Source: Methylovirgula sp. 4M-Z18 (lineage in GTDB: Bacteria; Pseudomonadota; Alphaproteobacteria; Rhizobiales; Beijerinckiaceae). From it: 64,000 nucleotides of DNA. Below the pieces are notes generated by a model. It searched no databases, was not told the DNA's origin, and was given only the letters and a program-made list of their open reading frames with translations. Below, one piece after another: positions 1 to 8,721 of the stretch (position 1 is the first letter of the stretch; the number at the start of each line of letters is the position of its first letter). Both the position numbers and the translations under genes were made by a program. The stretch is taken from NCBI RefSeq assembly GCF_037890675.1, contig NZ_CP149574.1, positions 806,001-870,000 on the forward strand, read 5' to 3'.

Positions 1-872
1 CCGATAGCGCGGCGCGCCAGGCGCTCGAGGCGATGAGCCATGTGCGCGAGGAGCGGGCCCGCACCGAAGCGCGGGTCGAAGCCACGCGCCAGCGCCTCGC
101 CGAAATCATTCACACGATCGCGACCGATCTTGAATGCGAGCCGCATCAGATGGCGGCTCTTGCCGGCGTTTTGCCGGGCGACGATTTGCCCACCGCGCTC
201 GATGTCGAGCGCAATCTCGAAGGCCTCAAGGCCGACCGCGAGCGTTTGGGCGCGGTGAACCTGCGCGCCGACGACGAGTTGAACGAGATCGATGAGCGGC
301 GCGTCAGCCTGATGGGCGAGAAGGAAGACCTGACCGAGGCGATCCGCAAATTGCGCGTCGCGATTCAGAACTTGAATCGCGAAGGCCGCGAGCGACTTCT
401 CGCCGCCTTTGATCAGGTCAACACCCATTTCAAGGAATTGTTCACGACGCTGTTCGGCGGCGGTGCGGCGGAATTGCAATTGATCGAATCGGACGATCCG
501 CTCGAAGCCGGCCTCGAAATCCTGGCCCGTCCGCCGGGCAAGAAGCCGCAGACCATGTCGCTGCTTTCGGGCGGCGAGCAGGCGCTGACCGCTTTGTCGC
601 TGATCTTCGCGGTCTTCCTCACCAACCCGTCGCCGATCTGCGTGCTCGACGAGGTGGACGCGCCGCTCGACGATGCCAATGTGGAGCGCTTCTGCGACCT
701 GCTCGACGAAATGGCGAAACAGACCGACACGCGCTTCCTCACCATCACCCACAATCCGATCACCATGGCGCGCATGGACCGGCTCTTCGGCGTGACGCAG
801 GCCGAGCGCGGCGTGTCGCAACTCGTGTCGGTGGATCTGGCCCAGGCCGAGGAACTTGTTGCGGCACAATAG
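1..872 (+). CDS. smc: Chromosome segregation ATPase SMC, C-terminal part
   Basis: This is the 3' end of a gene whose start lies left of the window; the frame is open from base 3. The visible part holds the end of the second coiled coil, rich in Glu, Arg and Lys, followed by the C-terminal ATPase half-domain. That domain has the ABC signature [14 protein letters not shown], a Walker B strand ending in [11 protein letters not shown], and an H-loop region (LTITHNP). SMC dimers use head-to-head ATP binding to organise and segregate the chromosome. The family is well conserved, so the assignment is firm. The gene ends 21 bases before the radical SAM gene, which may be read from the same transcript. 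Confidence 0.95.
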   Translation, partial: DSAARQALEAMSHVREERARTEARVEATRQRLAEIIHTIATDLECEPHQMAALAGVLPGDDLPTALDVERNLEGLKADRERLGAVNLRADDELNEIDERRVSLMGEKEDLTEAIRKLRVAIQNLNREGRERLLAAFDQVNTHFKELFTTLFGGGAAELQLIESDDPLEAGLEILARPPGKKPQTMSLLSGGEQALTALSLIFAVFLTNPSPICVLDEVDAPLDDANVERFCDLLDEMAKQTDTRFLTITHNPITMARMDRLFGVTQAERGVSQLVSVDLAQAEELVAAQ

Positions 873-893
873 GTTCTGATACTAGGAGATGCG

Positions 894-1676
894 ATGCGCC
901 CCGACGTCTTACCTACCCCGGAGCGCATCTCCATCGAACTGACGAACAAGTGCGGCAAGAAATGCCCATTTTGCTATAACAAAAGCCATCCGGACGGTGC
1001 CGTCGCCTGGGCGTTCGATGAACTTCTGCACTTTGTGCGCGATTGCGCCGCGCGGGGAACGAAAGCGTTTTCCTTCGGTGGCGGCGAGCCGCTGGAATCG
1101 GATCTGCTTTTCCCGATCCTGAAAGCGACGCAAGGGCAATTCTTTCGCTCGCTCACCAGCAATGGCTTGCTGCTCGACGAGGCGATGATTCGGCGGCTCG
1201 TCGAGGCGAAGCCGGACAAGGTCCATGTTTCCATCCATTTCCCGGGCCTGGAGAGCGAAGTCGCACGGGTCGCCGATCGCGTAAAAGCCTTGGAGCAGGC
1301 CGGTATCCGCTCGGGCATCAACCTGCTGGTCGCGCGCTCGAAGCTGGCGCAGGCGCGCGGCGTCGCACGCCGTTTGGCTGACGAGGCCATTGGTCCGGAG
1401 CGGATCATCTTTTTGCCGCAGCGGGGCCATGACACGCCGAGTCCGCGCGAAATCGCCGAAGTCGCGGGAAAAGCGCGCTTCCAGTCCATGGCCTGTCTGG
1501 TGAAATGCGGCAAGAGCCCGCGTTTCGCTTCGGTCGGCTGGGACAAACAGGTCGCTTGGTGCTCTTATACCGTTTCGCGCCGCGCGATGCTCGAAATCAA
1601 TGCGAATGGCTTGATGGCCGCTCTGAAAGATCTGCCGGTGACCTATTGCGGAGGAGGGGATGGAAGCGAAATTTGA
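894..1676 (+). CDS. Radical SAM protein with a C-terminal cysteine set
   Basis: A 260-residue radical SAM enzyme. The [4Fe-4S] motif CGKKCPFC gives C20, C24 and C27, and FGGGEPL (61-67) is the usual SAM-contacting segment. Four further cysteines (C201, C205, C223, C252) in the C-terminal 60 residues resemble a SPASM or twitch-type auxiliary cluster site, though the spacing is not a clean match to either. AGGAG lies upstream of the ATG. The gene overlaps the next by 17 bases, so the two are almost certainly translated together. SPASM-type radical SAM proteins often modify peptides or mature enzymes; the substrate here is unknown. No precursor peptide gene was found next to it. Confidence 0.85.
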   Translation: MRPDVLPTPERISIELTNKCGKKCPFCYNKSHPDGAVAWAFDELLHFVRDCAARGTKAFSFGGGEPLESDLLFPILKATQGQFFRSLTSNGLLLDEAMIRRLVEAKPDKVHVSIHFPGLESEVARVADRVKALEQAGIRSGINLLVARSKLAQARGVARRLADEAIGPERIIFLPQRGHDTPSPREIAEVAGKARFQSMACLVKCGKSPRFASVGWDKQVAWCSYTVSRRAMLEINANGLMAALKDLPVTYCGGGDGSEI

Positions 1677-2733
1677 TGGGGCGGATTATCCCGCCGCGCA
1701 TAGCGCCGACTCGACTTGGTTTGCGGTGGATGCCGACGGGCATGTCGGCGTGTTCGAAACCGGCCCGGAAGGCATGATGCCAAATAGCATTGAGGGAGAC
1801 GCACAAGGTTTCTTCGGACGAAGCCTTGTCGAGATGGTGGCAACAGAGCGGGATGACGGGGTCTTCGTTATCCGCCACCCGGCGCCTGAACTTACCCCTG
1901 GCGAAGGCCTCGAGGTGCTTCGTCAATGGAAGGACGCGTGGGCAAGCTTCATCATCCTTTGCCGGGAGGGAACCATACCGTCGGCGGTGATCGCCGAGCT
2001 TAGCGTCGACGAGGATGAAGGTGCGATCGTTCAATTCGACGGAAGCCTGATTTTTGCTGTGCTGAGTTGTGAAGTGAAGTTTTTGCGGCGGGCCGTCGAA
2101 TCTGGAACGATCACCGGCCTAAAGCTCTTTCAGTTTGGCGAGCAGCTAAGACCGCTTTTGGGATTTTACCCCTATGCGGCGGCTGAGGATTACGGTGGCG
2201 AAGATAATCCTTATCTGCGTCAAGGCGCACCGCTGCACCCTATGACACGCGAGGAGCTCACGGATTACGGCCGGGAAGTTGTCCAAGAGGTGGAATTTCA
2301 AAATCTGCGTTTTTCCGAACGCGAGAGCATCATACCGGCTGAGCACGTGCCGTGCTCCGGCTGGGGCTCGACCTTTTGGGTCGATGGGAACGGTGAATTG
2401 CATCCGCACGAGCCCGTGAAGAACTCGATCGAGGAAGTTCGAGCCGGGATTGTTCGGAACAACGGCATCACGACGGCGATCGCGCCCTACTATGATTTGC
2501 TGTGCGCGCTGGGGCACGATCCGCTTCGCGACATGCCAAACGCCGAGTCGTTGCGCGAAAGAGTGGAGGGGAAGGGCATCGATATGAACGCAGCCCGGAT
2601 GGATGAGATTGTTGCCGATATCCGTGCACGAACATCGCCACAGGCGCCAGCGCCGCGTCCGTATCAGCCGTCAACCGAGCCGGGATTGTTACAGCGCTTC
2701 TTGCGCTGGCTTTTCGGCAAGCCGGGTGCGTAA
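1660..2733 (+). CDS. Unrecognised protein overlapping the radical SAM gene
   Basis: A 357-residue protein of no family I recognise with confidence. It begins inside the upstream radical SAM gene, behind a strong GGAGGAGGGG ribosome-binding site, so translational coupling is likely. The N-terminal stretch around residues 20-33 (WFAVDADGHVGVFE) resembles the opening of several uncharacterised bacterial proteins and weakly recalls SMI1/KNR4-like folds. The middle is acidic. The last 45 residues are a Pro/Ala linker followed by a short basic-aromatic tail (LLQRFLRWLFGK) that could bind a membrane. There is no signal peptide and no obvious catalytic motif. It is a candidate partner or substrate of the radical SAM enzyme, which is inference from overlap alone. 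Confidence 0.7.
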   Translation: MEAKFDGADYPAAHSADSTWFAVDADGHVGVFETGPEGMMPNSIEGDAQGFFGRSLVEMVATERDDGVFVIRHPAPELTPGEGLEVLRQWKDAWASFIILCREGTIPSAVIAELSVDEDEGAIVQFDGSLIFAVLSCEVKFLRRAVESGTITGLKLFQFGEQLRPLLGFYPYAAAEDYGGEDNPYLRQGAPLHPMTREELTDYGREVVQEVEFQNLRFSERESIIPAEHVPCSGWGSTFWVDGNGELHPHEPVKNSIEEVRAGIVRNNGITTAIAPYYDLLCALGHDPLRDMPNAESLRERVEGKGIDMNAARMDEIVADIRARTSPQAPAPRPYQPSTEPGLLQRFLRWLFGKPGA

Positions 2734-2868
2734 TCGATAGCCAATTTGCGGGTATGTGGTGGGAAAGCGAAAAAACCCTTGAAACGGTGGCATTTGAATT
2801 GCATTGACGCTGCACAGTAAATCGTCTTTCGCCCTGTCATCTCGCCGCTCGGTTTTCATTTAAGCCCC

Positions 2869-3393
2869 ATGCTCTCCGTCCTCATCCCTGTCGAACACCG
2901 CGAACCCGCGCTCGTGCATACATTGGCCTCCCTCGTGCCGGGCGTGGTGGCGGGGCTTGTGCGCGATGTGTCGGTGCTCGATTACGGGCAGGATCCGGAT
3001 CTGGAGCGCCTGTGCGACGAAGGCGGCTGCCATCTGTGGCGTCAGAGCGATGTGTTTCAGGCGGCGTTGCAGGCTGCCCGGTCCGACTGGGTCATGGTGG
3101 TCCCGGCCGGACTCGTTCTCATCGAGCCTTGGCAGGCGCGGCTGCGCGAGTTTTTCCTGACGAGCGAGGGTGGGGCTTTGCTGATTGGCGAGCAGCGTAA
3201 TCGGTCTCGCGGCATCGAGCGCTTGTGGCGCAGACTGTTCGCGCCGCGGAGCGGTGTGTTGATCGCTCCCCGGTCCGCCTTGTTGCAGGCCCGTATCGGC
3301 CGATGGAGCGACGCCTCAGCCAGCGTCACACGCAAAACGGAGCAGAGCCGGATTTCCGGTTGCGCCGTCGATCTGCGTCAGAAAGTGTCGTAA
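2869..3393 (+). CDS. Short glycosyltransferase family 2-like protein
   Basis: A 174-residue protein beginning MLSVLIPVEHREPALVHTLA, which matches the first beta strand and helix of GT-A (family 2) glycosyltransferases. The usual DXD sugar-nucleotide motif is not evident, and the length is well below the 220-300 residues of active family members, so it may be a degenerate or non-catalytic relative. The C-terminal half is basic. It starts 135 bases after the unknown gene above and converges with the ypfJ-like metallopeptidase gene, leaving only 13 bases between the two stops. The family assignment is reasonable; a specific substrate is not supported. Confidence 0.65.
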   Translation: MLSVLIPVEHREPALVHTLASLVPGVVAGLVRDVSVLDYGQDPDLERLCDEGGCHLWRQSDVFQAALQAARSDWVMVVPAGLVLIEPWQARLREFFLTSEGGALLIGEQRNRSRGIERLWRRLFAPRSGVLIAPRSALLQARIGRWSDASASVTRKTEQSRISGCAVDLRQKVS

Positions 3394-3406
3394 TACGTCC
3401 TGCCGC

Positions 3407-4324
3407 TCATTGCGATTGGAACGTGTTGCACGAATCGACCTTGCCGGTCTTGAGGCCCGTGGTCAGCCATTGCTGCCGTTGGGCCGAGGAGCCGTGGGTG
3501 AAGCTATCGGGCACGACGTAGCCGCGCGCCTGTTTCTGCAGCCGGTCGTCGCCAATTGCCTGGGCGGTCGCGAGCGCCTTTTCGACGTCGCCCTTATCGA
3601 GCAGTTTGAATTGCTGATTGGCATTGTTGGCCCACACGCCGGCGAGGCAATCCGCCATCAGCTCCAACCGCACCGAATAACCGTTGGCAACCGCTTCGCT
3701 CGGCGCGTTCTCCTGCATCTGCTGCACCTTCGGCAGAATGCCGAGCAGGTTTTCGACATGATGGCCGATTTCATGAGCGATGACGTAGGCGTAGGCGAAG
3801 TCGCCGCCGCCGCCGTAGCGCTGCTGCATGTCGTTGAAGAACGACATGTCGAGATAGACCTTCTGGTCCATCGGGCAATAGAATGGCCCCATGGCCGATT
3901 TCGCCTCGCCGCAGCCCGACTGGGTCGAGCCGGAGAACAGCACCAGGCGCGGCCTTGTGTATTGCACGCCCTCCTGTTCAGGCAGAATCTTGCCCCACAC
4001 ATCTTCGGTCTGCGCCAGCACGACCGAGACGAAACGTTTCATCGGATCGGATTCGTTGGCATTGGCCAGAGTCGGTGCGGGCTGATTCTGCTGCATGCTT
4101 TGCGTCATCTGGCCGCCGTTGCGCATATTGTTGATCGCCTCGGCGCCGCCCATCAGCACGCGCGGATCGATACCGGTGAAATGGGCGATCAGGTAAATGA
4201 TGATGATGGCGCCGATGCCCAGGCCGCCGCCGCTGCCGATGGAAAATCCAACGCCGCCACCGCCAGCGGATTCGTTGCGGCGATCCTCCACATTGTCGGA
4301 TTGGCGATAACCGTCTGTTTCCAT
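3407..4324 (-). CDS. ypfJ: Neutral zinc metallopeptidase, YpfJ family
   Basis: A 305-residue protein with the HExxH zinc motif in AHEIGHHVENLLG (H184, E185, H188), inside a domain typical of the YpfJ family. The N-terminus is polar, then a glycine-rich segment leads into one hydrophobic helix (about residues 35-50, ending FTG) that probably anchors the protein in the inner membrane with the peptidase domain outside the cytoplasm. A later segment (LMADCLAGVWANN) supplies the remaining conserved acidic residue and cysteine of this family. The physiological substrate is unknown for the family. Length and motif order are normal. Confidence 0.9.
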   Translation of the reverse strand: METDGYRQSDNVEDRRNESAGGGGVGFSIGSGGGLGIGAIIIIYLIAHFTGIDPRVLMGGAEAINNMRNGGQMTQSMQQNQPAPTLANANESDPMKRFVSVVLAQTEDVWGKILPEQEGVQYTRPRLVLFSGSTQSGCGEAKSAMGPFYCPMDQKVYLDMSFFNDMQQRYGGGGDFAYAYVIAHEIGHHVENLLGILPKVQQMQENAPSEAVANGYSVRLELMADCLAGVWANNANQQFKLLDKGDVEKALATAQAIGDDRLQKQARGYVVPDSFTHGSSAQRQQWLTTGLKTGKVDSCNTFQSQ

Positions 4325-4432
4325 GACGCTCTCCCGTAGGATCGAATGGTTTAAGCAATGCGCCCGTTTTAGCAGCGCGGAGACGGCTTTAGTAGAGCCG
4401 AGTTGCGATCCGCTGGGGGAAAGATGCGGTGC

Positions 4433-5299
4433 TCAAGCGCCGCTCAAAGCCTTCGCCACGGCGCGGAAATCCTGCCAGGCGAGGCGCTTATGCGCCGGCG
4501 TGCGCAACAGATAGGCCGGATGCAGCGTCGGCATGACGGCGATTTCGCGCTCCGGCAGATCGCCCCCGCCGATGCGGAGCTTGTGCCAGCGGCCCCGCGT
4601 CTTGGTTATGCCGTCCTTCAGGGCGAGCAGGGTCTGCGCCGAGGCGCCGCCGAGACACATGACGATGTCCGGGTTCACCAGCGCGATCTGGCGCAGCACG
4701 AAGGGCAGGCAGATCGCGGTTTCCTGTGGCGTCGGGGTACGGTTTCCGGGCGGCCGCCAGGGCACGACATTGGCGATATAGACGTCCTCACGCGCAAGGC
4801 CGATGGCGGCGACCATGCGGTTGAGCAATTGCCCGGCGCGGCCGACGAAGGGCTTGCCCTGCCGGTCCTCGTCCGCCCCCGGCGCCTCTCCGACGAACAT
4901 CAGCTTGGCCTGCGGATTGCCGTCGGCAAAGCACAATTGCGTCGCGGTCTTCTTCAAGCCGCAGCCGTCGAAACTTTCGAGAACGGCGCGCAATGCGTCG
5001 AGCGTCTTGGCGCCAGCGGCGAGATCCTGCGCCGACAGCACGGCGTCTTGCGCGGAAGCGGTCACGGACGCCGGGGTGGACCTGGCAGGCGCGACGGCAT
5101 GAGCGGAGACGGCCTGCGCTGCGCCGATAGGCGCACTTGCATGCGGCGCCTGGCTCTGCCGGGTGACGGCGGCGCTTTCGGCAAACCGGTCATGCGGCAC
5201 CTCGTCGACCGCCGCATCGACACCCATGTCGGCGTACCAGCGCAGGACATGCGCGAGTTCGGCGGCTTCGAGGGGTGGGATAGGGTGATCTGGTGTCAT
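4433..5299 (-). CDS. Uracil-DNA glycosylase, family 4-type
   Basis: A 288-residue protein whose last 180 residues form a uracil-DNA glycosylase domain. Motif GEAPGADED is at 137-145, the PPGNR loop follows near 183, and [11 protein letters not shown] near the C-terminus carries the conserved His. C113, C123, C197 and C215 are candidates for the Fe-S ligands of this family, although the first two are spaced ten residues apart rather than the classical three. The first 100 residues are Ala/Pro-rich and variable, as is common in alphaproteobacterial members. The enzyme removes uracil from DNA to start base-excision repair. Its ATG overlaps the stop of the SecY-like gene in an ATGA, suggesting coupled translation. 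Confidence 0.88.
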   Translation of the reverse strand: MTPDHPIPPLEAAELAHVLRWYADMGVDAAVDEVPHDRFAESAAVTRQSQAPHASAPIGAAQAVSAHAVAPARSTPASVTASAQDAVLSAQDLAAGAKTLDALRAVLESFDGCGLKKTATQLCFADGNPQAKLMFVGEAPGADEDRQGKPFVGRAGQLLNRMVAAIGLAREDVYIANVVPWRPPGNRTPTPQETAICLPFVLRQIALVNPDIVMCLGGASAQTLLALKDGITKTRGRWHKLRIGGGDLPEREIAVMPTLHPAYLLRTPAHKRLAWQDFRAVAKALSGA

Positions 5300-6447
5300 G
5301 AGCGAAGGAAAACTGCGCGATAGTTGAGAGTGAGGATGATGATCAAGACAATTGATGCGGGGGATAATATGTGAGGCAGGCTGTATCGATCTTCAATCAT
5401 TGTTACGCCAGCAAAAATAATGATCTGTACGAGTGCGAAGAGCCAGACGTTAAAAGCTGATAGAGAGCTAACAGAGGCCGATTTCTCAGCCGTCTTCCGT
5501 TGGTGCAGCCTGGTAAAGACCAAAATGAAGAAAATCGACATCATACTATATAGGGTTCCGAACGACATGAAGCGGTTGATGAACTCAAAGAGTGCGCTCC
5601 CGAAGATGTAATACAAGAGCGTGAGGAGAGTGCCTGGAAACACTTGAGCAAGATATGGAACCCAGAGGTCGGGTGTGACTTCAAAGCGGCGCGCATCCAT
5701 CTTTGGACGTGTGCCGAGCGCTAACCCAGTGCGCTTGACGGGACGGTAGGTTGCCGTCCAGGCGATGACGATGAGAGCGATCGCGACGCAAAACGCGGCG
5801 ATAAAAAACGCGATCGCTTTCCAGTCTTGCTGACCTAACAGGTCGCCCAAATATTGAGCGGCGAACGGCTTATTGGCGAGCGCCGGTGTGTAGAACAGGA
5901 GCCAAAAGCCGTTGCCGAGGCCATACTGATCAATGATGTTGCAGAACCAAATCAGCAATGCTGTCGCAGCGACTCCTGTCGCGATATTGACCACCCAAAG
6001 TAACCAATGGGAGTCTTTGGGGAAAAAATTATTTCTCTCGAATATTGCGGTCTGTGCCGTCGCTTGAATCAAGGCGAAAATCAGAATCAGGACCGGAATT
6101 GCAACGTTCAGTCGAACTGCAGCGGCTTCCTTCAACGTCCAGCGGCGAAACGGAGGAACAAAAGATCTCGCGAGCTCAAAAAATGAAAGAACGACGGCCA
6201 AGGGTGACATGCCAAGCGCAAAAATCGACCATCGTGACAAGGGAAACGGCGCGGATGCCCATAGGTGCATAATGGCGCCACCCTTGAAGGGGTCGGGCGG
6301 CGCGAAAGTTATGGGGAGAGGAACAAGGCGACCACACAAATATACGATGATCACTGCGAGGGTTACAGAAACCCTGCGCCACGCATTAGGGTTTTGAAAC
6401 CATTTCCAGTTGCCGACGTCCACCACGCCTGCCGTCCGCAAATTCAT
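5296..6447 (-). CDS. Divergent SecY-like membrane protein
   Basis: A 383-residue polytopic membrane protein with about ten hydrophobic helices. Several segments line up with SecY: the first helix (VTLAVIIVYLCGRLVPLPIT), the RWSIFALGMSP segment that matches the SecY helix 2 region, and DQYGLGNGFWLLF, which corresponds to the GIGNGISLLIF block. It lacks the longer cytoplasmic loops of housekeeping SecY (about 430-440 residues) that contact the ribosome and SecA, so it is a paralogue and not the main translocon channel. I chose the ATG at 6447 because AGGGAAAA lies upstream; a GTG at 6507 would add 20 polar residues. Base composition is visibly more AT-rich than its neighbours, which hints at transfer. 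Confidence 0.7.
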   Translation of the reverse strand: MNLRTAGVVDVGNWKWFQNPNAWRRVSVTLAVIIVYLCGRLVPLPITFAPPDPFKGGAIMHLWASAPFPLSRWSIFALGMSPLAVVLSFFELARSFVPPFRRWTLKEAAAVRLNVAIPVLILIFALIQATAQTAIFERNNFFPKDSHWLLWVVNIATGVAATALLIWFCNIIDQYGLGNGFWLLFYTPALANKPFAAQYLGDLLGQQDWKAIAFFIAAFCVAIALIVIAWTATYRPVKRTGLALGTRPKMDARRFEVTPDLWVPYLAQVFPGTLLTLLYYIFGSALFEFINRFMSFGTLYSMMSIFFILVFTRLHQRKTAEKSASVSSLSAFNVWLFALVQIIIFAGVTMIEDRYSLPHILSPASIVLIIILTLNYRAVFLRS

Positions 6448-6602
6448 GTCGCTTTTCCCTGTACCCTGTGGCGTCAACCCTTCTACCATAAAACCCGAGG
6501 CTTGCACGATTGGCGCGAGTGGCTATGAACAGAGACGCGCGCTTGGCAGAAATATAGTTCTTATGTAAACTATCTGTCGATGCGCCAGGGAGACAAGGGA
6601 TT

Positions 6603-8279
6603 ATGACAGCCGAAACCGAATTGCCGCCGCGCGAGGGAATGGACTATGACGTCGTGATCGTCGGCGCCGGTCCGGCCGGCTTGGCCGCGGCCATCCGCTT
6701 GAAGCAGCTCAATCCCGAGACCAGCGTCGTCGTCGTCGAAAAGGGCTCGGAAGTCGGCGCGCATATCCTCTCCGGCGCGGTGATCGACCCGATCGGCCTC
6801 GACCGGCTGCTGCCCGAATGGCGGGCCGACCCGGACCGGCCGCTGAAAACGGAAGTGACCGAGGACCGGTTCTATTTCCTCGGCCAGTCGGGCGGGATCC
6901 GCCTGCCGAATGTCATGATGCCCAAGCTCATGAACAATCACGGCAATTTCGTCGGCTCGCTCGGCAATGTCTGCCGCTATCTTGCGACGCATGCCGAAAG
7001 CCTCGGCGTTGAAATCTATCCCGGCTTTGCCGCCGCCGAAGTGCTCTACGGCCCGAACGGCGAGGTCACCGGCGTCGCGACGGGTGACATGGGCATCGGC
7101 CGCGACGGCGACGTGAAGAGCGGCTTTACCCGCGGCATGGAATTGCGCGGCAAATATACGTTGTTCGCGGAAGGCGCGCGCGGTTCGCTGTCGAAGCAAC
7201 TGATCGCCAAATTCGCCCTCGACCAGGGGCGCGAGCCGCAAAAATACGGTATCGGCCTCAAAGAACTCTGGCAGATCGACCCGGCCAAATCGAAGCCCGG
7301 CCTCATCCAGCATTCCTTCGGCTGGCCGCTCGATTTGAAGACCGGCGGCGGGTCGTTCCTCTACCATATCGAGGACAATCAGGTCCTGGTCGGCTTCGTC
7401 GTCCACCTCAATTACACCAACCCGACCCTGTCGCCCTTCGACGAATTCCAGCGCTTCAAGACCCATCCGATGATCGCCGACACGTTCGTGGGCGGCAAGC
7501 GCCTCGCCTATGGCGCGCGTGCCATCACCGAGGGCGGGTATCAGTCCGTGCCCAAGCTGACCTTCCCGGGCGGTGCGCTCATCGGCTGCGCCGCCGGTTT
7601 CGTCAACGTGCCACGCATCAAGGGGTCGCACAATGCGATCCTGTCCGGCATTCTTGGGGCGGAACATGTGACCGAAGCGCTTGTCGCCGGCCATGCCAAT
7701 GACGAATTGCCGCGCCTCGACGCCGCCTGGCGCAATTCCGAGATCGGCGCGGACCTCAAGAAGGTGCGCAACGTCAAGCCGCTGTGGTCGAAGCTCGGCA
7801 CGCTCGGCGGCGTCATGCTGGGCGGCCTCGACATGTGGACCAACCAGCTCTTCGGCTTCTCGTTCTTTGGCACGATGAAGCACGGCAAGCCCGATTCGCA
7901 GACCCTGAAACCGCTGTCGGAAGTGACGCCGATCGTCTATCCGAAGCCCGACGGCAAGATTTCCTTCGACAAATTGTCGTCCGTGTTCCTCTCCTCCACC
8001 AATCACGAGGAAGATCAGCCTATTCATCTGCGGCTGAAGGATCCGTCGGTCCCGATCGCGAGCAACCTGCCGAAATATGGCGAGCCGGCCCGGCTCTATT
8101 GCCCGGCGGGGGTCTACGAGGTGGTCTATGCCGACGAGAAGGCGAAAACCGACCCGCGCTTCGTGATCAATGCCCAGAATTGCGTGCACTGCAAAACCTG
8201 CGACATCAAGGACCCGGCGCAAAACATCAACTGGACCGTTCCGGAAGGCGGCGGCGGGCCGAATTACCCAAATATGTAA
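6603..8279 (+). CDS. Electron transfer flavoprotein-ubiquinone oxidoreductase
   Basis: A 558-residue ETF-QO that passes electrons from ETF to ubiquinone in the inner membrane, linking fatty-acid and amino-acid dehydrogenation to respiration. The FAD Rossmann motif VIVGAGPAGLAAA lies at 18-30. The [4Fe-4S] ligands are C500, C527, C530 and C533 in CPAGVYE and CVHCKTCDIKDP, exactly as in the family. Length is normal. GGGAGA precedes the ATG. It is divergent from the SecY-like gene and is followed by a hairpin and then a MITE-like insertion. Confidence 0.95.
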   Translation: MTAETELPPREGMDYDVVIVGAGPAGLAAAIRLKQLNPETSVVVVEKGSEVGAHILSGAVIDPIGLDRLLPEWRADPDRPLKTEVTEDRFYFLGQSGGIRLPNVMMPKLMNNHGNFVGSLGNVCRYLATHAESLGVEIYPGFAAAEVLYGPNGEVTGVATGDMGIGRDGDVKSGFTRGMELRGKYTLFAEGARGSLSKQLIAKFALDQGREPQKYGIGLKELWQIDPAKSKPGLIQHSFGWPLDLKTGGGSFLYHIEDNQVLVGFVVHLNYTNPTLSPFDEFQRFKTHPMIADTFVGGKRLAYGARAITEGGYQSVPKLTFPGGALIGCAAGFVNVPRIKGSHNAILSGILGAEHVTEALVAGHANDELPRLDAAWRNSEIGADLKKVRNVKPLWSKLGTLGGVMLGGLDMWTNQLFGFSFFGTMKHGKPDSQTLKPLSEVTPIVYPKPDGKISFDKLSSVFLSSTNHEEDQPIHLRLKDPSVPIASNLPKYGEPARLYCPAGVYEVVYADEKAKTDPRFVINAQNCVHCKTCDIKDPAQNINWTVPEGGGGPNYPNM

Positions 8280-8373
8280 TGTATTTCGGGGGCTTCACGG
8301 CGCAAAAATGCCATCTTTGACCTGGACTTTGCGGCCACGTTTTCTTAACCGAAAAGTGACGCTCTTTTCCTTA

Positions 8374-8401
8374 GGGTCGAACTTCGTTTGCGGTTCGACC
8401 C
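8374..8401. terminator. Hairpin downstream of ETF-QO gene
   Basis: A perfect 9-bp inverted repeat (GGGTCGAAC and GTTCGACCC) with a 10-base loop, about 95 bases after the ETF-QO stop. No U-tract follows, so simple intrinsic termination is uncertain. The right arm ends 2 bases before the MITE-like element. Confidence 0.4.
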
Positions 8402-8403
8402 GA

Positions 8404-8671
8404 GGGTCAGTGGACACTTATAGATAGGTGCTGGACGTGAGCGAATTTGGTCGAGTGGCAGGAGCCATGAGGAAGCAAGGCGTCCGCCTTGCGACGATTG
8501 GCGACGCACCAATCGGCCAAATCCGCCACGCCCCCTTTGGGGGTGAGGTGAAAAATGGTCATCTGCCACGTCGCAATGCTTGCCGGTACGGACGTACCGG
8601 CCGCGCAATGCTCCTTGCATATGACCATTTTTGACCTCATCCAGCACCGATCTATAAGTGTCCACTGACCC
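8404..8671. mobile_element. MITE-like element with 32-bp terminal inverted repeats
   Basis: A 268-bp segment bounded by inverted repeats at 8404-8435 and 8640-8671 that match at 31 of 32 positions (GGGTCAGTGGACACTTATAG at the left tip). Nested inside are a second inverted repeat (8545-8562 with 8621-8638, 17 of 18), a central palindrome (CCGGTAC at 8583-8589 with GTACCGG at 8594-8600) and a direct repeat GCAATGCT at 8573 and 8605. No transposase gene is present, so it would need to be moved in trans. I could not see a clear target-site duplication and do not assign an IS family. It sits between ETF-QO and the TPR gene, ending 50 bases before the TPR start codon. Confidence 0.7.
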
Positions 8672-8721
8672 CAAGAGCCCGCAAGGTTCCAACCTGTCCT
8701 ACGGACGGAAAGATTCGCATC

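Noticed and set aside
6570-8222. A 550-codon minus-strand reading frame
   Set aside because: It lies wholly antisense to the ETF-QO gene, has an Arg/Asp/Gly composition typical of antisense frames in G+C-rich DNA, and shows no family motif.
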